From the NCBI RefSeq assembly GCF_949987515.2, contig NC_082699.1, forward strand, positions 76,759,281-76,823,280: a DNA stretch of 64,000 nt, read 5' to 3'. Below the pieces are notes generated by a model, which worked only from the letters and a program-made list of their open reading frames with translations, was not told the origin of the DNA and did no database searches. This document shows positions 25,001-36,651 of this stretch, piece by piece. Position 1 is the first letter of the stretch, and every line of letters begins with the position of its first letter. This DNA is from Delphinus delphis. Taxonomy: Eukaryota; Chordata; Mammalia; Artiodactyla; Delphinidae. Both the position numbers and the translations under genes were made by a program.

Positions 25001-26069
25001 AATTATGGAAGTGTAGTCTGACATCTCTCTTTATTGCACACCTGTCTTGCTTTCTGCCCCAGGGCTTCTGGTGCTGCCACATGACTACCTTTGGGAGCCC
25101 ACATCTCCATTGTGGGTCATCCACAGACCTGGCATTGCAAGGTAGTTACCATTGGGCCCAAGGGTCATGGAATATTGTAGAATCATACTCCCCGGTTTCA
25201 TACCTTGTACAGCACATTCTACATGTGGTTCCTCAGAGGGTTCCAGAAACTCTTAGCCCTAGATTCCAGTAGTAATCAGGACCCCAGTAATTCCCTTCCT
25301 GTTATAACATGTGTGGTGACTGTCAGCATCTTCCCCTCTCCATCCCTCAGCTTTTTCTGACCACTGGAACCTACTCTGTTTGCACACATGCAGACCTGGG
25401 TGCCTGAGAATTTGTACCTCCTGGAAGCCACCCTAGCCAGGGGCTGACAGAAAGTTGTACGTAAATATCTCACCTCCCTCACATCTTGGGTGGGCTAATC
25501 CGAAATCACATGTTCTGGGTTGGTTCCCAGCGTTCTCCTATGGCGTCCGTCCCTGGTTCCCACAGCGTTAACTTGTCTCAGGATGTACCATTGATTGGGA
25601 CGATGATCCCAGGAAATGCTGATGAAGTGAGAGAAAGGCAGTGAACTTGCACTTGAATCCTCACCCCAGGATCTGCTCTAGGGGGACCATAACTGCGACA
25701 GCTGTTACTACAAGTGGCCTTAGGAGGCAGATGCGCAGAATGGGAACCTAGCGTTACACTCAGGCATGTTCAAAAAAATGTTAAGGGTTTGTTTAAGCCC
25801 AAATCGATTTGAATCACACAGCACCAAACCGGAAGTGTTTGGAGCCCTCGGCCAGCGGGAGCTGGGGAAAGACTTGCACGTACAGAGAAGGCGCCTTGGC
25901 GAACAAAGGAAATCCATTGGCTGTAGCTCAAAGCCTACTGTCGGTCTGTGATTGGTTGTCCTCAGGTTTCAATTTTAACCTTGAGGCGTTTATAGGCTTA
26001 GAGTTTGGTTTGGTTAAGGGCGCCACCGTGGCAATAGAGTTTAATTAAACACTAGAATTGGGTCACTCA
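22031..26069. other. Intergenic, apparently unique
   Basis: 22.1-23.6 kb is AT-rich; 24.9-26.05 kb is more balanced. No gene, RNA gene or clear repeat recognised over 4 kb. A motif-rich, CpG-containing part at 25790-26045 is listed separately. Confidence 0.5.
25790..26045. promoter_or_regulatory. CpG-containing ETS/CCAAT motif cluster
   Basis: Contains an ETS core ACCGGAAGTG (25828-25837) and two ATTGG (reverse CCAAT) boxes at 25916-25920 and 25951-25955. Several retained CpGs (GGCGCCTTGGCG, GGCGCCACCG) stand out in AT-rich surroundings. It could be a decayed LTR or L1 5' promoter rather than a host regulatory element. I could not name a family. Confidence 0.3.
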
Positions 26070-26632
26070 CTGGCCAGACTGCAAGAAGGACCCCATTACT
26101 GAAGAGACAGTCTTGGTTATCAAACGAGGTGGGCAAGAGGATGGTTTTTGTTTTATAAATGTATTTAGTTTTGGCTGTGTTGGGTCTTCGTTGCTGCGCG
26201 TGGGCTTTCTCTAGTTGCAGTGAGCGGGGGCTACTCTTCGTTGCAGTGAGCGGGCTTCTCATTGCAGTGGCTTCTCTTGTTCTGGAGCACGGGCTCTAGG
26301 CACATGGGCTTCAGTAGTTGCGGCACGCGGGCTCAGGAGTTGTGGCTCGTGGGCTCTAGAGTGCAGGCTCAGTAGTTGTGGCGCACGGGCTTAGTTGCTC
26401 CACAGCATGTGGGATCTTCCCGGACCAGGGCTCGAACCCGTGTCCCCTGAGTTGGCAGGCGGATTCCTAACCACTGCTCCGCCAGGGAAGTCCAAGTGGA
26501 TTGTTAATGGCAACTAGTGGGTAGAGGCCAGGATGCTGCTAAATGACCCATAATGCACAGGACCGCCCATCCGCCCCAACTATACAGAATGATCTGGCCC
26601 TATGTTACCTACTGGGGATTAGAAACCCAGGT
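26070..26632 (-). mobile_element. MER20 (hAT-Charlie) split by a SINE
   Basis: The left part (about 26070-26133: GAGACAGTCTTGGTTATCAAAC) and right part (26506-26632: AACTAGTGGGTAGAGGCCAGGATGCTGCTAAATG) are consecutive pieces of reversed MER20. Between them sits the CHR SINE 26147-26492. Confidence 0.75.
26147..26492 (-). mobile_element. CHR-type SINE, longer subfamily, copy 3
   Basis: Minus-strand element with the longer body (repeated 'GTTGTGGCTCGTGGGCTCTAG' text) and the reversed tRNA-like head GCTCCGCCAGGGAAGTC at the right end. Imperfect 13-bp target duplications (11 of 13 match) lie at 26134-26146 and 26493-26505. It is older than copies 1 and 2, judging by the decayed duplication and short A-tail. 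Confidence 0.88.
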
Positions 26633-27850
26633 ACCTTTCAAGTCTTTGATTATGCTAATCTCTGAGGGTTATTTTTTTTTTTACTTTAAAACATTTAACT
26701 TTTAGTAAAACTCAAATTCATCTCACAAAAATGTTTTCAACCCATGTGCCAGTCGAATAAACATGGCTATAGATTTTAAGGAACACTTACAAATCAGTAA
26801 GAAAATATGAATACTTGAAAATCCCCAAATAGGCCTTGCATGTGTCATTGGCTCTTTCTTAATAAAAACAACACAAACGCCAACAAATCTGTGAAAAAAT
26901 AACCTCATCAGTAACAAAAAAATGCAAAGGGATCAGTCAGGATTCAATTAGGAAAACAGAAACCACTCTTGGCATTTCCAGTAGGTAGGGATTTAAAACA
27001 GGAAGTTAGGTGTTGACGAAACATCTGGAAAAGTTTGGAAGCAGGAAACTGACGAAGGGCCTCTGCCAGCTCACTGGTTTTCCACCAAGGAATCTGGAAG
27101 TTGCTCCTGCCACCCGGCCTGGACCAGCAGGGAAGCACTGAAGGGTCAGAGCTGCCGGCAGCAAAGAGGCCTCCCCCCTCCCCCTCCCCCCTCCCACAGA
27201 GGCCCCTGCAAAGCTCAGGGTCAGCCAAGGCCACGCCTTTGCCTCCGACTTCCGACTTCCGGGAGAAGAATAATGGCTTCTGCTTTGGGGCACTTGCCAG
27301 CTCTTGCCTGCGGACCTCATCATGACAGAGGCTACACCAGTATGCTACTGAGAAAGGGGTTCTGGAAAATGTGGGTTCCAGGCACCAGCCCTGTAAAATA
27401 AGGAGGGAGGAAAAAAGCGTCAGAGGAAAAGAATGCTGCTGAATGCAACAGACAACAAAAATGGACAGATGATAAAATACCAGTGCCACTCAGGTCCACG
27501 AGGTTGGTTGTCTCCAGAAAGACGTTACGAATTTACACTTCTGCCAGCACGGTTTCCAGTCTGATAAAATGTGACCACATAAAATACACATTATTAACTG
27601 ACCCCCCAACCCAATTCAAGGGTGGTAATCACACAGATTTACAAAAACGTAGATATGCAGATGCTCAACACACTATGTTTAAGGTAGCAAAAACTGACCA
27701 GCTAAAACATCCATTAATAGGATTTTAATCAAATGCTTCTACCTCGTACGAGTATCACACAGCCATGAAACATACGAAGGCACGTTTGTATTTATTGATA
27801 TGTTATTTTTCTGTGACCTCCCTAGTCCTTAGGTAAGGATTTTGCGTTTT
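26633..27850. other. Intergenic; partly decayed repeat, no gene
   Basis: 26690-26935 and 27640-27790 have L1-like AT-rich text (for example ACACAGCCATGAAACATACG at 27757). 26940-27450 looks like an interspersed repeat I cannot name. A 181-codon open frame (26944-27489, minus) crosses low-complexity C-rich DNA and is not called. Confidence 0.45.
27170..27195 (-). other. G-quadruplex-prone tract
   Basis: The plus strand is CCTCCCCCCTCCCCCTCCCC-like. The minus strand has four or more runs of three to six Gs separated by single A loops, the classic pattern for a stable parallel G-quadruplex. Confidence 0.7.
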
Positions 27851-27859
27851 ATCCTACAG

Positions 27860-28015
27860 AGCTCTGGGTACCGTGGCCCCTGCTTGCTTCCCTAACTGCA
27901 TCTCCTGCCACCTCTCCCCACACCAGCCAAGCCTCAGCCATGTGGCTACCTTCTGGTGCTGCTTTCCCTTCCGAGGTCCCCCTTCGCACTGTTGCTCTGC
28001 CCAGAACACTCTATA
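27860..28015 (+). mobile_element. L2 fragment
   Basis: Text such as CCTAACTGCATCTCCTGCCACC, CACCAGCCAAGCC and GTTGCTCTGCCCAGAACACTC follows the L2 3' region in sense orientation. Confidence 0.65.
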
Positions 28016-28164
28016 TGATGTATATCATCCGATTTAGGCATTTATGTAAAAGTACATGTGAATATATGCATAGAGGAACCGGATTTTAAAAGGAAGATAT
28101 TCTTGTATTTCTGTATCTATGGTTATATTTGCAGCTCTATGGGAGCTTATTAAATTACTTTGCA

Positions 28165-28330
28165 ACTCCAAGACAGCTAGTTTGAAAATCTAACGGAAAT
28201 GATACTTGCAACTTTGTGATGAATTTGAAAACCTAGTGGAAGCAGACGCTCTTCTAGCAAAAGGTTTAAAAAGGATGACTCACCAAGAGGTAGAAAATTT
28301 GACCAACCCCATAACCATAGAAAACCTTTC
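28165..28330 (+). mobile_element. L1 ORF2 fragment
   Basis: Plus-strand reverse-transcriptase-region text (AATCTAACGGAAATGATACTT…CACCAAGAGGTAGAAAATTTGACC) with frame breaks. An isolated old fragment. Confidence 0.5.
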
Positions 28331-29180
28331 CGTCATTGAGTTTACAAGTTTCTCTTGAAATATTATACAGGAAGATTTTGTTTTATAAACCAGTTTAAGA
28401 ATGTATCATACATGTAGAAGGGTGTTTACAACATTTAAGGGTATTTGCCTTATTTTTCTTTAAACATACATTTACTATCCAGATTAATAAAACATTTCCA
28501 ATACCTTAGAAGCCCTCTGCATGCCTCCTTCACAGCGCCCCCTTTTCCTCCCAGCACCCAAAGATTAACACAAAAGTTAGGAATATGATCACGATTTCCT
28601 TATTTTTAATAAATGTAAATGATATAATAAGAATACCAAAATATATATACGCTAATATGTATAAAATATATAACTAAGAAGAAACTGCTGTATAAAAAAG
28701 AAATAAATTTTTTTAAAGGTACCAAAACAATAAATTGGATAGCTTTCTTAGAGACTGAATAACAAGCCTAAACCTAGCTTAGAAAAGGGCGCTGTTACCC
28801 TCTGTTAGACAAAGGCTCCTGTGAGAAGAAAAACTAAACGGACTCCTTGGGTTCTAGCCTGCAGTCAGCTCCAACCATTTACAAGAGCCCATCCTGGTCC
28901 AGCTAGTAGACAAACTCATGAATGAGTTGTAAGAGACAAGAAAACCACAGCTGGGGCATTTAGAGATTGCAAGAAGAAAGAGGCGGCTCTTCTGCTTTTA
29001 AGATCTCCCTTGCCTACCTCCAGTTCTGAAGAATAGGTCAAAACAGAACTGTTCTGTTCAGAAATTAGTGTCCTCTGGTGTTTGCAGCATTGGGACCTAG
29101 AGAGCAGAGCAAGAACTCCATCAACATAAGCTCAAGACAAACCAAATACAGAACAGAAGAGGGCTTATCTAGAGGAATCG
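28331..29180. other. Intergenic, no gene seen
   Basis: AT-rich to 28740, then unique-looking. No repeat confidently recognised. Confidence 0.5.
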
Positions 29181-29189
29181 TCCTTTGAT

Positions 29190-29400
29190 GAAAGAAATGC
29201 GTCTTGGATTGCTCACCCTTTGGACACTCCTTTTGGGAACCCAGCCACCAAGCTGTGAGAAGTCCAGGCTCCATGAAGAGGCCATGTGCCTGTCCCAGGG
29301 GAGAGCTGAGCGCTCACTAAGCCAGCAACCACTGCCAGCCGTGTGTGTGAGCCGCCTTCCGATGACTCCAGACTCCATGTGACGGTAAATCTCATGTTTC
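29190..29400 (+). mobile_element. MLT1-like (ERVL-MaLR) LTR fragment
   Basis: CCCAGCCACCAAGCTGTGAGAAGTCC…AGGCCATGTG…CCAGCCGTGTGTGTGAGCC…GATGACTCCAG follows the middle of MLT1 LTRs. Ends not defined. Confidence 0.5.
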
Positions 29401-29690
29401 ACCTTGGCTGAGCTGTGGTGCCCAGTTAGTGGTTTGGCCAAACACCAGCCTAGATGTTGCCATAAAGGCATTTTTTTTTTTAGATGGGATTCACATTTAA
29501 ATCAGGAGACTTTGAATAGAGAAGATTACCCTTCATGACAGAGGTGGGCGTCATCCAATCAGTTGAAGGTCTTAAGAGCAAAGTTGAGGTCTCCCAAAAA
29601 GGAAGAAATTCTGCTTCCAGGCTGCGGTAGAGAAGTTCTGCCTGAGTTGCCAGCCTTTGGACTCCAGACTGCAACAGCGACTCTCGCCTG
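29400..29690 (+). mobile_element. MLT2-like ERVL LTR, 5' part, copy A
   Basis: GGTGCCCAGTTAGTGGTTTGGCC…GATTCACATTTAAATCAGG…CATCCAATCAGTTGAAGG follows the same text as the next element. Probably an older insertion of the same family. The family name is tentative. Confidence 0.5.
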
Positions 29691-29724
29691 AATATCCAGG
29701 ATGCTGGCCTGCCCTGAGAATTGA

Positions 29725-30152
29725 TGTTTTACATGTCAGCTTGGCTGGGCCACGGTGCCCAGACATTTGGCCCAACGTTATTCCATATGTTTGGATGTCT
29801 CTGTAAGAGTGTCTTGGGATGAGATTAACATTTAACTCAGTGGAATTGAAGTAAATCAGCTTGCCTTCAGTCACGTGGGTGGGCTTCATCCAAGCAGCTG
29901 AATGTCCGAATGGAGCAAAAGACTGACCTCCCCCGAAGAAGAGGGAATTCAGCCAGAAGACAGGCTTTGGACTTGAACTGCAGTATCAGTTCTCCCCTGT
30001 GTCTTCAGCCTGCGGGTCCACCTGCAGATTTTGGACTTCCCAGCCTCCGTAATTACATAAGCCAATTCCTTAAAATAAATCTCTCTCTCTCTCATATACG
30101 TATATATATCTCCTACTGGTTCTCTTTCTCTGGAGAGCCCTGAGTAACACAT
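29725..30152 (+). mobile_element. MLT2-like ERVL LTR, copy B
   Basis: Begins near TGTTTTACATGTCAGCTTGG and ends GGAGAGCCCTGAGTAACACA (TG…CA). It includes an AATAAA in CCTTAAAATAAATCTCTC (about 30073), a (CT)n/(TA)n stretch and the ending TCTGGAGAGCCC. The arrangement fits a decayed solo LTR with its own poly(A) signal. Confidence 0.6.
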
Positions 30153-30270
30153 ACATCCACCACAGCTACAAATACACAAGCACCGGTACAATCCCACTAA
30201 CCCTCCTGAGCAAGGACCACCCAGCTGAGTCCAGTCGACCCACAGAACCATGAGAGATATAATGAATTGT

Positions 30271-30488
30271 TTTTGTTTGTTTGTTTGTTTGTTTTTGCAG
30301 TACGCGGGCCTCTCACGGCTGTGGCCTCTCTCGTTGCGGAGCACAGGCTCCGGACGCGCAGGCTCAGCGGCCATGGCTCACGGGCCCAGCCGCTCCGCGG
30401 CATGTGGGATCTTCCCGGACCGGGGCACGAACCCGCGTCCCCTGCATCAGCAGGCAGACTCTCAACCACTGCGCCACCAGGGAAGCCC
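30271..30488 (-). mobile_element. CHR-type tRNA-derived SINE, copy 4
   Basis: Minus-strand element with a (TTTG)n tail at 30271-30296 instead of pure poly-T, body from GCAGTACGCGGGCC, head ending GCCACCAGGGAAGCCC. Target duplication TGAATTGTT at 30263-30271 and 30489-30497. Confidence 0.95.
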
Positions 30489-30497
30489 TGAATTGTT

Positions 30498-33229
30498 GTT
30501 TTGAGCCACTAAGAATTTGGATGGCTGTTACACAGCAGTAGTAACTGGACCACTAAGCATTTTTCACTCACAACCAAAAGAATCGTCACAAACACATTGT
30601 CTATCCTTTCTTTTACAGTTTTTCCTGTGAGGTCTTGACATTTGAGGCTTGTTTCTTCTCTCCAATTTCCCCTAGTGACTACTTCATCGGAGAGTATTTG
30701 CTTTTTGTTCAGACTAATTATCTATTTTGACTTTAAGCCATTCAAATATCTGTAAAGAATCTCAGTCCATGTGGATGAGAAGACAGACAAAAAGCAAGTC
30801 CTTCTCAACACTGGTTCTGCAGTGATTCCTGCTGTTTTCATTGGACTCGTCCCAAGAATACGCTAACTCTACACAATTTCCACTGTTTTATTAGACTGGT
30901 CATTTCAGCAGGATTCGGGGAAAAGGAGTCACGTATGTGAGCAGAATTAGGTGTTCTTAGAACTTTGCATAATTATTGTGGACCCGTGTACTGAACCTAT
31001 AAGCAAACTATTTTCTCTCCGTTGTGATTTGGATCATTTATCGATATAAAATAGACCGTTCCATTTCATACCGTGTCTGAGATCAATATCTCCGTGCCAC
31101 TTTTCTGTTTGCATCGCCCTGAAACAAAAACAGAAGGTTAAAGATAGAAGGATAAACAAGTTTATGTGAGTTTCTTGTTAAGCAAAATGTAGGTGAGTTT
31201 TTTTGTAGCCCAGTTGGAGAGTTGGGCACTTTTGTTTTTAATAAATGAGCTTAAGTTACTTCATCTTTCCTTATATGGGGCTCTTCTGCAGTATCACGTG
31301 GTGCTTTCAATATTGGCTGTTCATATATGAAGGAAAGTCAAGTTCAATGATGTCTGGCCTTAGAGGTTTCCTTCCCAGAGAGCTTGCTCCAAAGAAGGGA
31401 AGTAGTGGTGCAAAAGGACTGAAAGTATTTACGCCAGTTAAGTGTTGCTATAGTGTGATTAATCACAGCATCTAAACCATAGTACTGTTGCAAAGATAAG
31501 TGGGATCAGATATGTATATGAGCTTTAACTCCACTTATATATGGGCTAAATCTAGATAGCCTTGATGCTTGAACTGACTTTAACTCTATCCACTGTTCAG
31601 AGAATATACTGTTAGATGGACTTGTTTTAGTAACAGTCATTTGGAATCTAAAAGTGATCTGGATCCTATTATCACAAAAGCTTGAGCTTTGAGTTTCATT
31701 GTAAGAGTAGAAAAAGCAAACTAAAGTTTCAGAGGGCACACCTGATAAATGCCCCCGACCCTCCCGTTCTCCTCTGGTTTCAGAACACACTTAGAGAACC
31801 TATGAAGGAGCGGCAGATGAAGCGCCAACATGTTAGCTTTATTATTGATGAAGGTGGAGCTGGGGGTCGTAACTTCTTGTGAGAGCCATGCAGGGCCCAG
31901 GCCTGGCCCGAGGGAACTAGGAGGGTGGTGTTCTCTCTGGCCGGCTGGTACCCAGAGGAGGAGAGGAAAGGGCTGAGCTGGGCATGCCCAGTTTATCCTT
32001 CCTGAGCTTGACAGGTGGTCAAGTTACTCTCTTTCCCTGATGCAAAATGCATGAAGAGGTGGCACAAAGCCAGGAGTTAACATTAATTGAACTCTTCCCA
32101 CCTAGAAGGAAACATCTAGCGTAAAGAAGAAGGTTCCCCCCGTACTGTTCATCTTATGGAGGAAAGTCAAGTGACAGGCACTGCGGAGCCTCGGGAACCC
32201 GGCACCACCCTGGTGGTTTCCTCCTCCCTCCTCCGCCCCTTCTCAGTCTCCTTCACTGTGTCCTCTTCCTTGACCCCGCCTTTAAGTGTCAGAGTCCCAG
32301 GGTCTGCTCCTGGCTCCTCTCCTCTCCTCATACCCAGCCTCCTAGGTGAGCTCATTTAGGACTTTAAATACCAGAAACAGATGGAAAGCTCACCATTTAA
32401 TTTTCTAGAACTAATGTAACCTTAATATCAGAATCTAATCAAAAGAAAACCAAAAATATTGTCTTCTGAATATAAATGCAAATCATGCAACCTGCTGGCA
32501 TATCAGTGTATCAGTTGTAGTAGATGATACAGCACACCACACAGATCTCGCCCCACCCCTTTTGTTGATGGAATTACTACCAGTGGATGGGAGTGTTAGT
32601 GGCCGATAGCTCTCAGGTGAGACCCTCCCTGGGCATTGACCTTGACTGGACAGAATGTCTCCCCAAGGTCCAAGGCTATACTCCCTTCCTGGTGGATGCA
32701 GGGGGTACAAAGGCCCCACCACCTCGCCTCAATCCAAGACAACTCTGTTGATCCATCAGTCGGTCCCAGCATTCCCTGTGGGGTTAGCTGTTCAACATCC
32801 CCTTCTGTCCAATCCTGGTTCCTCCTCTCCCTCCGTTGTTGCTGCACATAACTCTCCACCTAAGAACCTGTTTCCATGGAACCCAACCTGCAGCATCAGT
32901 AGACAGTGACCAAGTCCGTTTTAGTCTGAGAAAACAGAGAATTCAACCTCAGGAGTTCTAACCTGTGAAAGTAATGAATTACGTGATAAAGGAGGTTAAA
33001 AAATTGTATCAATGGCTACCAAATTGACATTTCATACAATTCAGCAGTAATCCTAATAAACATTATGTGTGAAATAGGATTAAATAGAAACTACGACTTA
33101 TTAAGGGAATTTTCATTAAAATCTAGAACATTTTTCCATGTTATGTCTTGATTAGACATTATTAAGACTATTCACCAGAAACTATTACTTAATATTTTCA
33201 GAGCTATTAATGAGTATAATAAGGTATAC
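30498..33229. other. Intergenic, no gene seen
   Basis: Mostly unique-looking. 32480-32930 may be decayed LTR material but I cannot name a family. Open frames are short and overlap on both strands without domains. Confidence 0.5.
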
Positions 33230-33915
33230 AAAGTAAATACTCAAAACAAATGTTTGAAAAAGAGACATCTTCATTTATAGATGCTATAATTGCACAACTA
33301 TACATCCAGGAGACCTTAGAGACATAGGTTAAAAAAAAACAAAAAATTTAGATGTAACTTTTGATTTCTTAAGGTGAGGAATAGCAGATGTGTATTTAAA
33401 AATAAAGCTTTTCTCTAGCAATAAAAAGCTAGAAATGAAATTGGAATAAAACCCCGTTCACAATAACAGTAAATCTGAATAGGCCCAAAGCTGAAACAAC
33501 CCAGAGGTCCATCACCTGATGAATATATAATACGAAGTGTGGTCTGTCCATACACTGGGATTCCACTAAGCAATAAGAAGGAGTGAAGTACAGATCCATG
33601 CTAGAACACTGATAAACCTATAAAACGCTGTGCTAAATAAGGGAAGCCAGACACCAAAGACAGCATGTCGTATGTTCCCAGTAATATGAACTGTCCATAA
33701 TGGACGAATCAATGGAGACAAAGTGGGCTAATGGCTGTCTCGGGCTGATGGAAGTGACTCCTTTTAGGGGTGATGGAAACATTCTAAAATTAGATTGCGG
33801 TGATTTTGTTTTTTGACAACTTATAAAAATACCCCCCCAAATTGAATTTTACACTTAAAGCTGAATTTTATGTGGTGCATATTATATCTCAATATGGCTA
33901 TTTTAAAAAGTCAAC
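33230..33915 (+). mobile_element. L1M ORF2 3' part and tail
   Basis: Plus-strand L1 text: 'CATTTATAGATGCTATAATTGC', 'CAACCCAGAGGTCCATCACC' (near 33500), 'GATCCATGCTAGAACACTGATAAACC'. It ends with the L1M tail 'TGAATTTTACACTTAAAGC…ATTATATCTCAATATGGC'. Inactive. Confidence 0.75.
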
Positions 33916-35449
33916 TCGTATTTTAAGAGTTCAAGCACACAGAACTGAACATAAATCTTTGGCAAATAAGCTTAATATTTTTAGCTCAGTGAAAACAGAG
34001 CTGTATCTTCTCTGATTTGTCAGTGTTAAATCTCCTCTCATCTGTCAGTGTTAAGTATAATACAAGCATATGTTTTTATTCTACTTGGAGATGTTCTTCC
34101 TAAACGGATTCAGGTTTACTGATCAAAGGAGCTAACGCTACTCCTACATGTTTAATATTATGAAAAATGTAAGTTTGCATCTACCTGAATGAATTTATTC
34201 TTGTGACGAACTTGTATGTCAACACTGCTTTGTAATTTGTCAGCTTGGAGATAATTTCCAAGATCTTTAGATAACTTAAAACCTTGGACTAATGTTAAAT
34301 TGAGTTCATTAGTGATACCCACTGGATGCCTGGATAAATTTTAAGTGAAATAGAATTGTGAAGCCCGGATCACAAAGCATGACTTTAAGGTTATGTGATT
34401 TTGCTTCTTATTTTTATACACTACAGAGAGGCTATATCTTTGGGTCTGTTAAGAACAGTTTCATTTTGCCACTGAGAATTTGTGCAAGGAACATGTGTGG
34501 CTGTAGAGAGCTGTGTTGTGTGTTTCCATGAGCTCTGATAGATCATATGCTGGTGTGTGACACACGGTTCTCAATTACCCCCTAGTTTTCTCTGTAAAAT
34601 ATTACTAACTACTTTGTTTTTAAATAACTAATATAGTTAATATACTAATTATTATAAGTGATTGAGACTAGGGAGCAGTGGTTTCAGAGAAATATAACAA
34701 CGCACGTGCTTCTGTTTCACAAGGAAGAGTGGTTTTGTCCTAAAGCAGCAGTGTTGAGGGTATTTTTGTTATCCAAACCCCTTTTGCATTCTTCAAAGTT
34801 CTTCTGGACTCCTTAGCTAAAAATCCAATCTGAGATTCCTTATGAAAACTTCTAGCAAAGCAAGCTTAGGGCCTTTATGGTAAACTAACACCCTTGGTGT
34901 ACCTATGTACATAATCAGGGCCAAACTAATGAGAACAGCCTTACTCTGTGGTCAAGAATAATTTTTTTTAACTTTGAGTAAAAGTGGGGATACAGGGGAA
35001 AAAAATATATGCTTCAGTGGAAAATGATGGTGTTTCTATAGCACTCCCTCCCATGTGTGATTCTGAGTTTATAGAAGCTATTTGACACCTCTGGAAGTTG
35101 TAGATAACTGATAGCAATGCAAAATCATTCTTGTTGTGAAATGCAAATGAACCCTCCGCTGCCCCCAACCCACTAGAAAAATCCGTTTCAGCTCCATTGG
35201 CACATCCCTATCGATATTTCTGATCTATAAATATGTGTTCTTTGGATTCTCCTTTGAACTGGTTGTACCATCTCACCAGTTTTCTCATTATTTAGTTAAA
35301 CAAAATATTTAATGTTTTATCTTTATACCTGTATGAGAATCATGATCTTACCTTTCTTTGGAAAATTCTGATCTACTGACTTGCGTACCTTGGAGAGCTC
35401 ACTCTACGATAAAGGCTGCATTTCAATTCAGTGAGAAAATAACTGTCTA
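33916..35449. other. Intergenic, no gene seen
   Basis: Moderately AT-rich, unique-looking; no gene or repeat recognised. Confidence 0.5.
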
Positions 35450-35700
35450 GTTTGTAAATGTTGCTGGAATAATTGGCTCTCCATTTGGCACAGAGCAAAG
35501 CCAGACCCCCGAGTCACACCGTATACAAAAATGAGCACCAGGTAGATTAAAAATTGAAGTGTCCATATGTGAAAAATAAATGTAAAAATGTAAAGATTTA
35601 AGTAATAACAAACGTGCATAATAAAACTCCTAAAAGAACATTTAGGACAAAATGTAATAAGCTTGGTGTGCTGGAGGCCTTCCTGAGCAGGACAGAAAAG
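35450..35700 (+). mobile_element. L1 ORF2 fragment
   Basis: GGCTCTCCATTTGGCACAGAGCAAAGCC…CACACCGTATACAAAAATGAGC…AGATTAAAAATTGAAG…AAACTCCTAAAAGAACATTTAGG follows L1 ORF2 in sense. Decayed. Confidence 0.6.
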
Positions 35701-36020
35701 TGTGCTGCTTGAATATTACAAATGCTAATTTTTATCTTTCATATGGGTTACATCAGACTCCTACCTATTAAACTGGTGTTATAAGGATATACATTTCCTC
35801 AGGCTCTTATGTCTTTTGACTGTATAGTGCTTATTTTTATTCAAAATTTTAATCTTCTTAGTCAAATTTCTCTTGCTGTCCAGCTGCTGGGTTTCTTGTC
35901 TTGCTTTTGGAAAGTTGTTTTTATATTACTATTTTATATTATTATTTTTATGAAGTTTTATATTATTGTTATACCAAAGTTATTTTCCTATCCATATGTA
36001 GAGAGAGTTCTCCATAGATT

Positions 36021-36637
36021 TTTTTTTAACATCTTTATTGGAGTATAATTGCTTTACAATGGTGTGTTAGTTTCTGCTGTATAACAAAGTGAATCAGTTA
36101 TACGTATACATACATCCTCATATCCCCTCCCTCTTGCGTCTCCCTCCCACCCTCCCTATCCCACCACTCTAGGTGGTCATAAAGCACCGAGCTGATCTCC
36201 CTGTGCTATGCGGCTGCTTCCCACTAGCTATCTGTTTTACATTTGGTAGTGTATATATGTCCATGCCACTCTCTCACTTCATCCCAGCTTACCCTTCCCC
36301 CTCCCCGTGTCCTCAAATCCATTCTCTACGTCTGTGTCTTTATTCCTATCCTGCCCCTAGGTTCATCAGAACCTTTTTTTTTTTTTTAAGATTCCATATG
36401 TATGTGTTAGCATACGGTATTTGTTTTTCTCTTTCTGACTTCACTCTGTATGACAGTCTCTAGGTCCATCCACCCCACTACAAATAGCTCCATTTCGTTT
36501 CTTTTTATGGCTGAGTAATATTCCATTGTATATATGTGCCACATCTTCTTTATCTATTCATCTGTTGATGGACGCTTAGGTTGCTTCCATGTCCCGGCTA
36601 TTGTAAATAGAGCTGCAGTGAACATTGTGGTGCACAT
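36021..36637 (-). mobile_element. Young 5'-truncated L1
   Basis: Minus-strand L1 3' end: short poly-T, AACATCTTTATTGGAGTATAATTGC, the 3' UTR (CACTCTAGGTGGTCATAAAGCACC) and the ORF2 C-terminal region. It is truncated at GAACATTGTGGTGCACAT. Perfect 14-bp target duplications CTCCATAGATTTTT lie at 36010-36023 and 36638-36651 (overlapping the T-run on the left). Confidence 0.93.
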
Positions 36638-36651
36638 CTCCATAGATTTTT

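Noticed and set aside
26944..27489. 181-codon minus-strand open frame
   Set aside because: It crosses a C-run low-complexity tract (Gly/Arg/Glu-rich translation) and probable decayed repeat; no protein family recognised.
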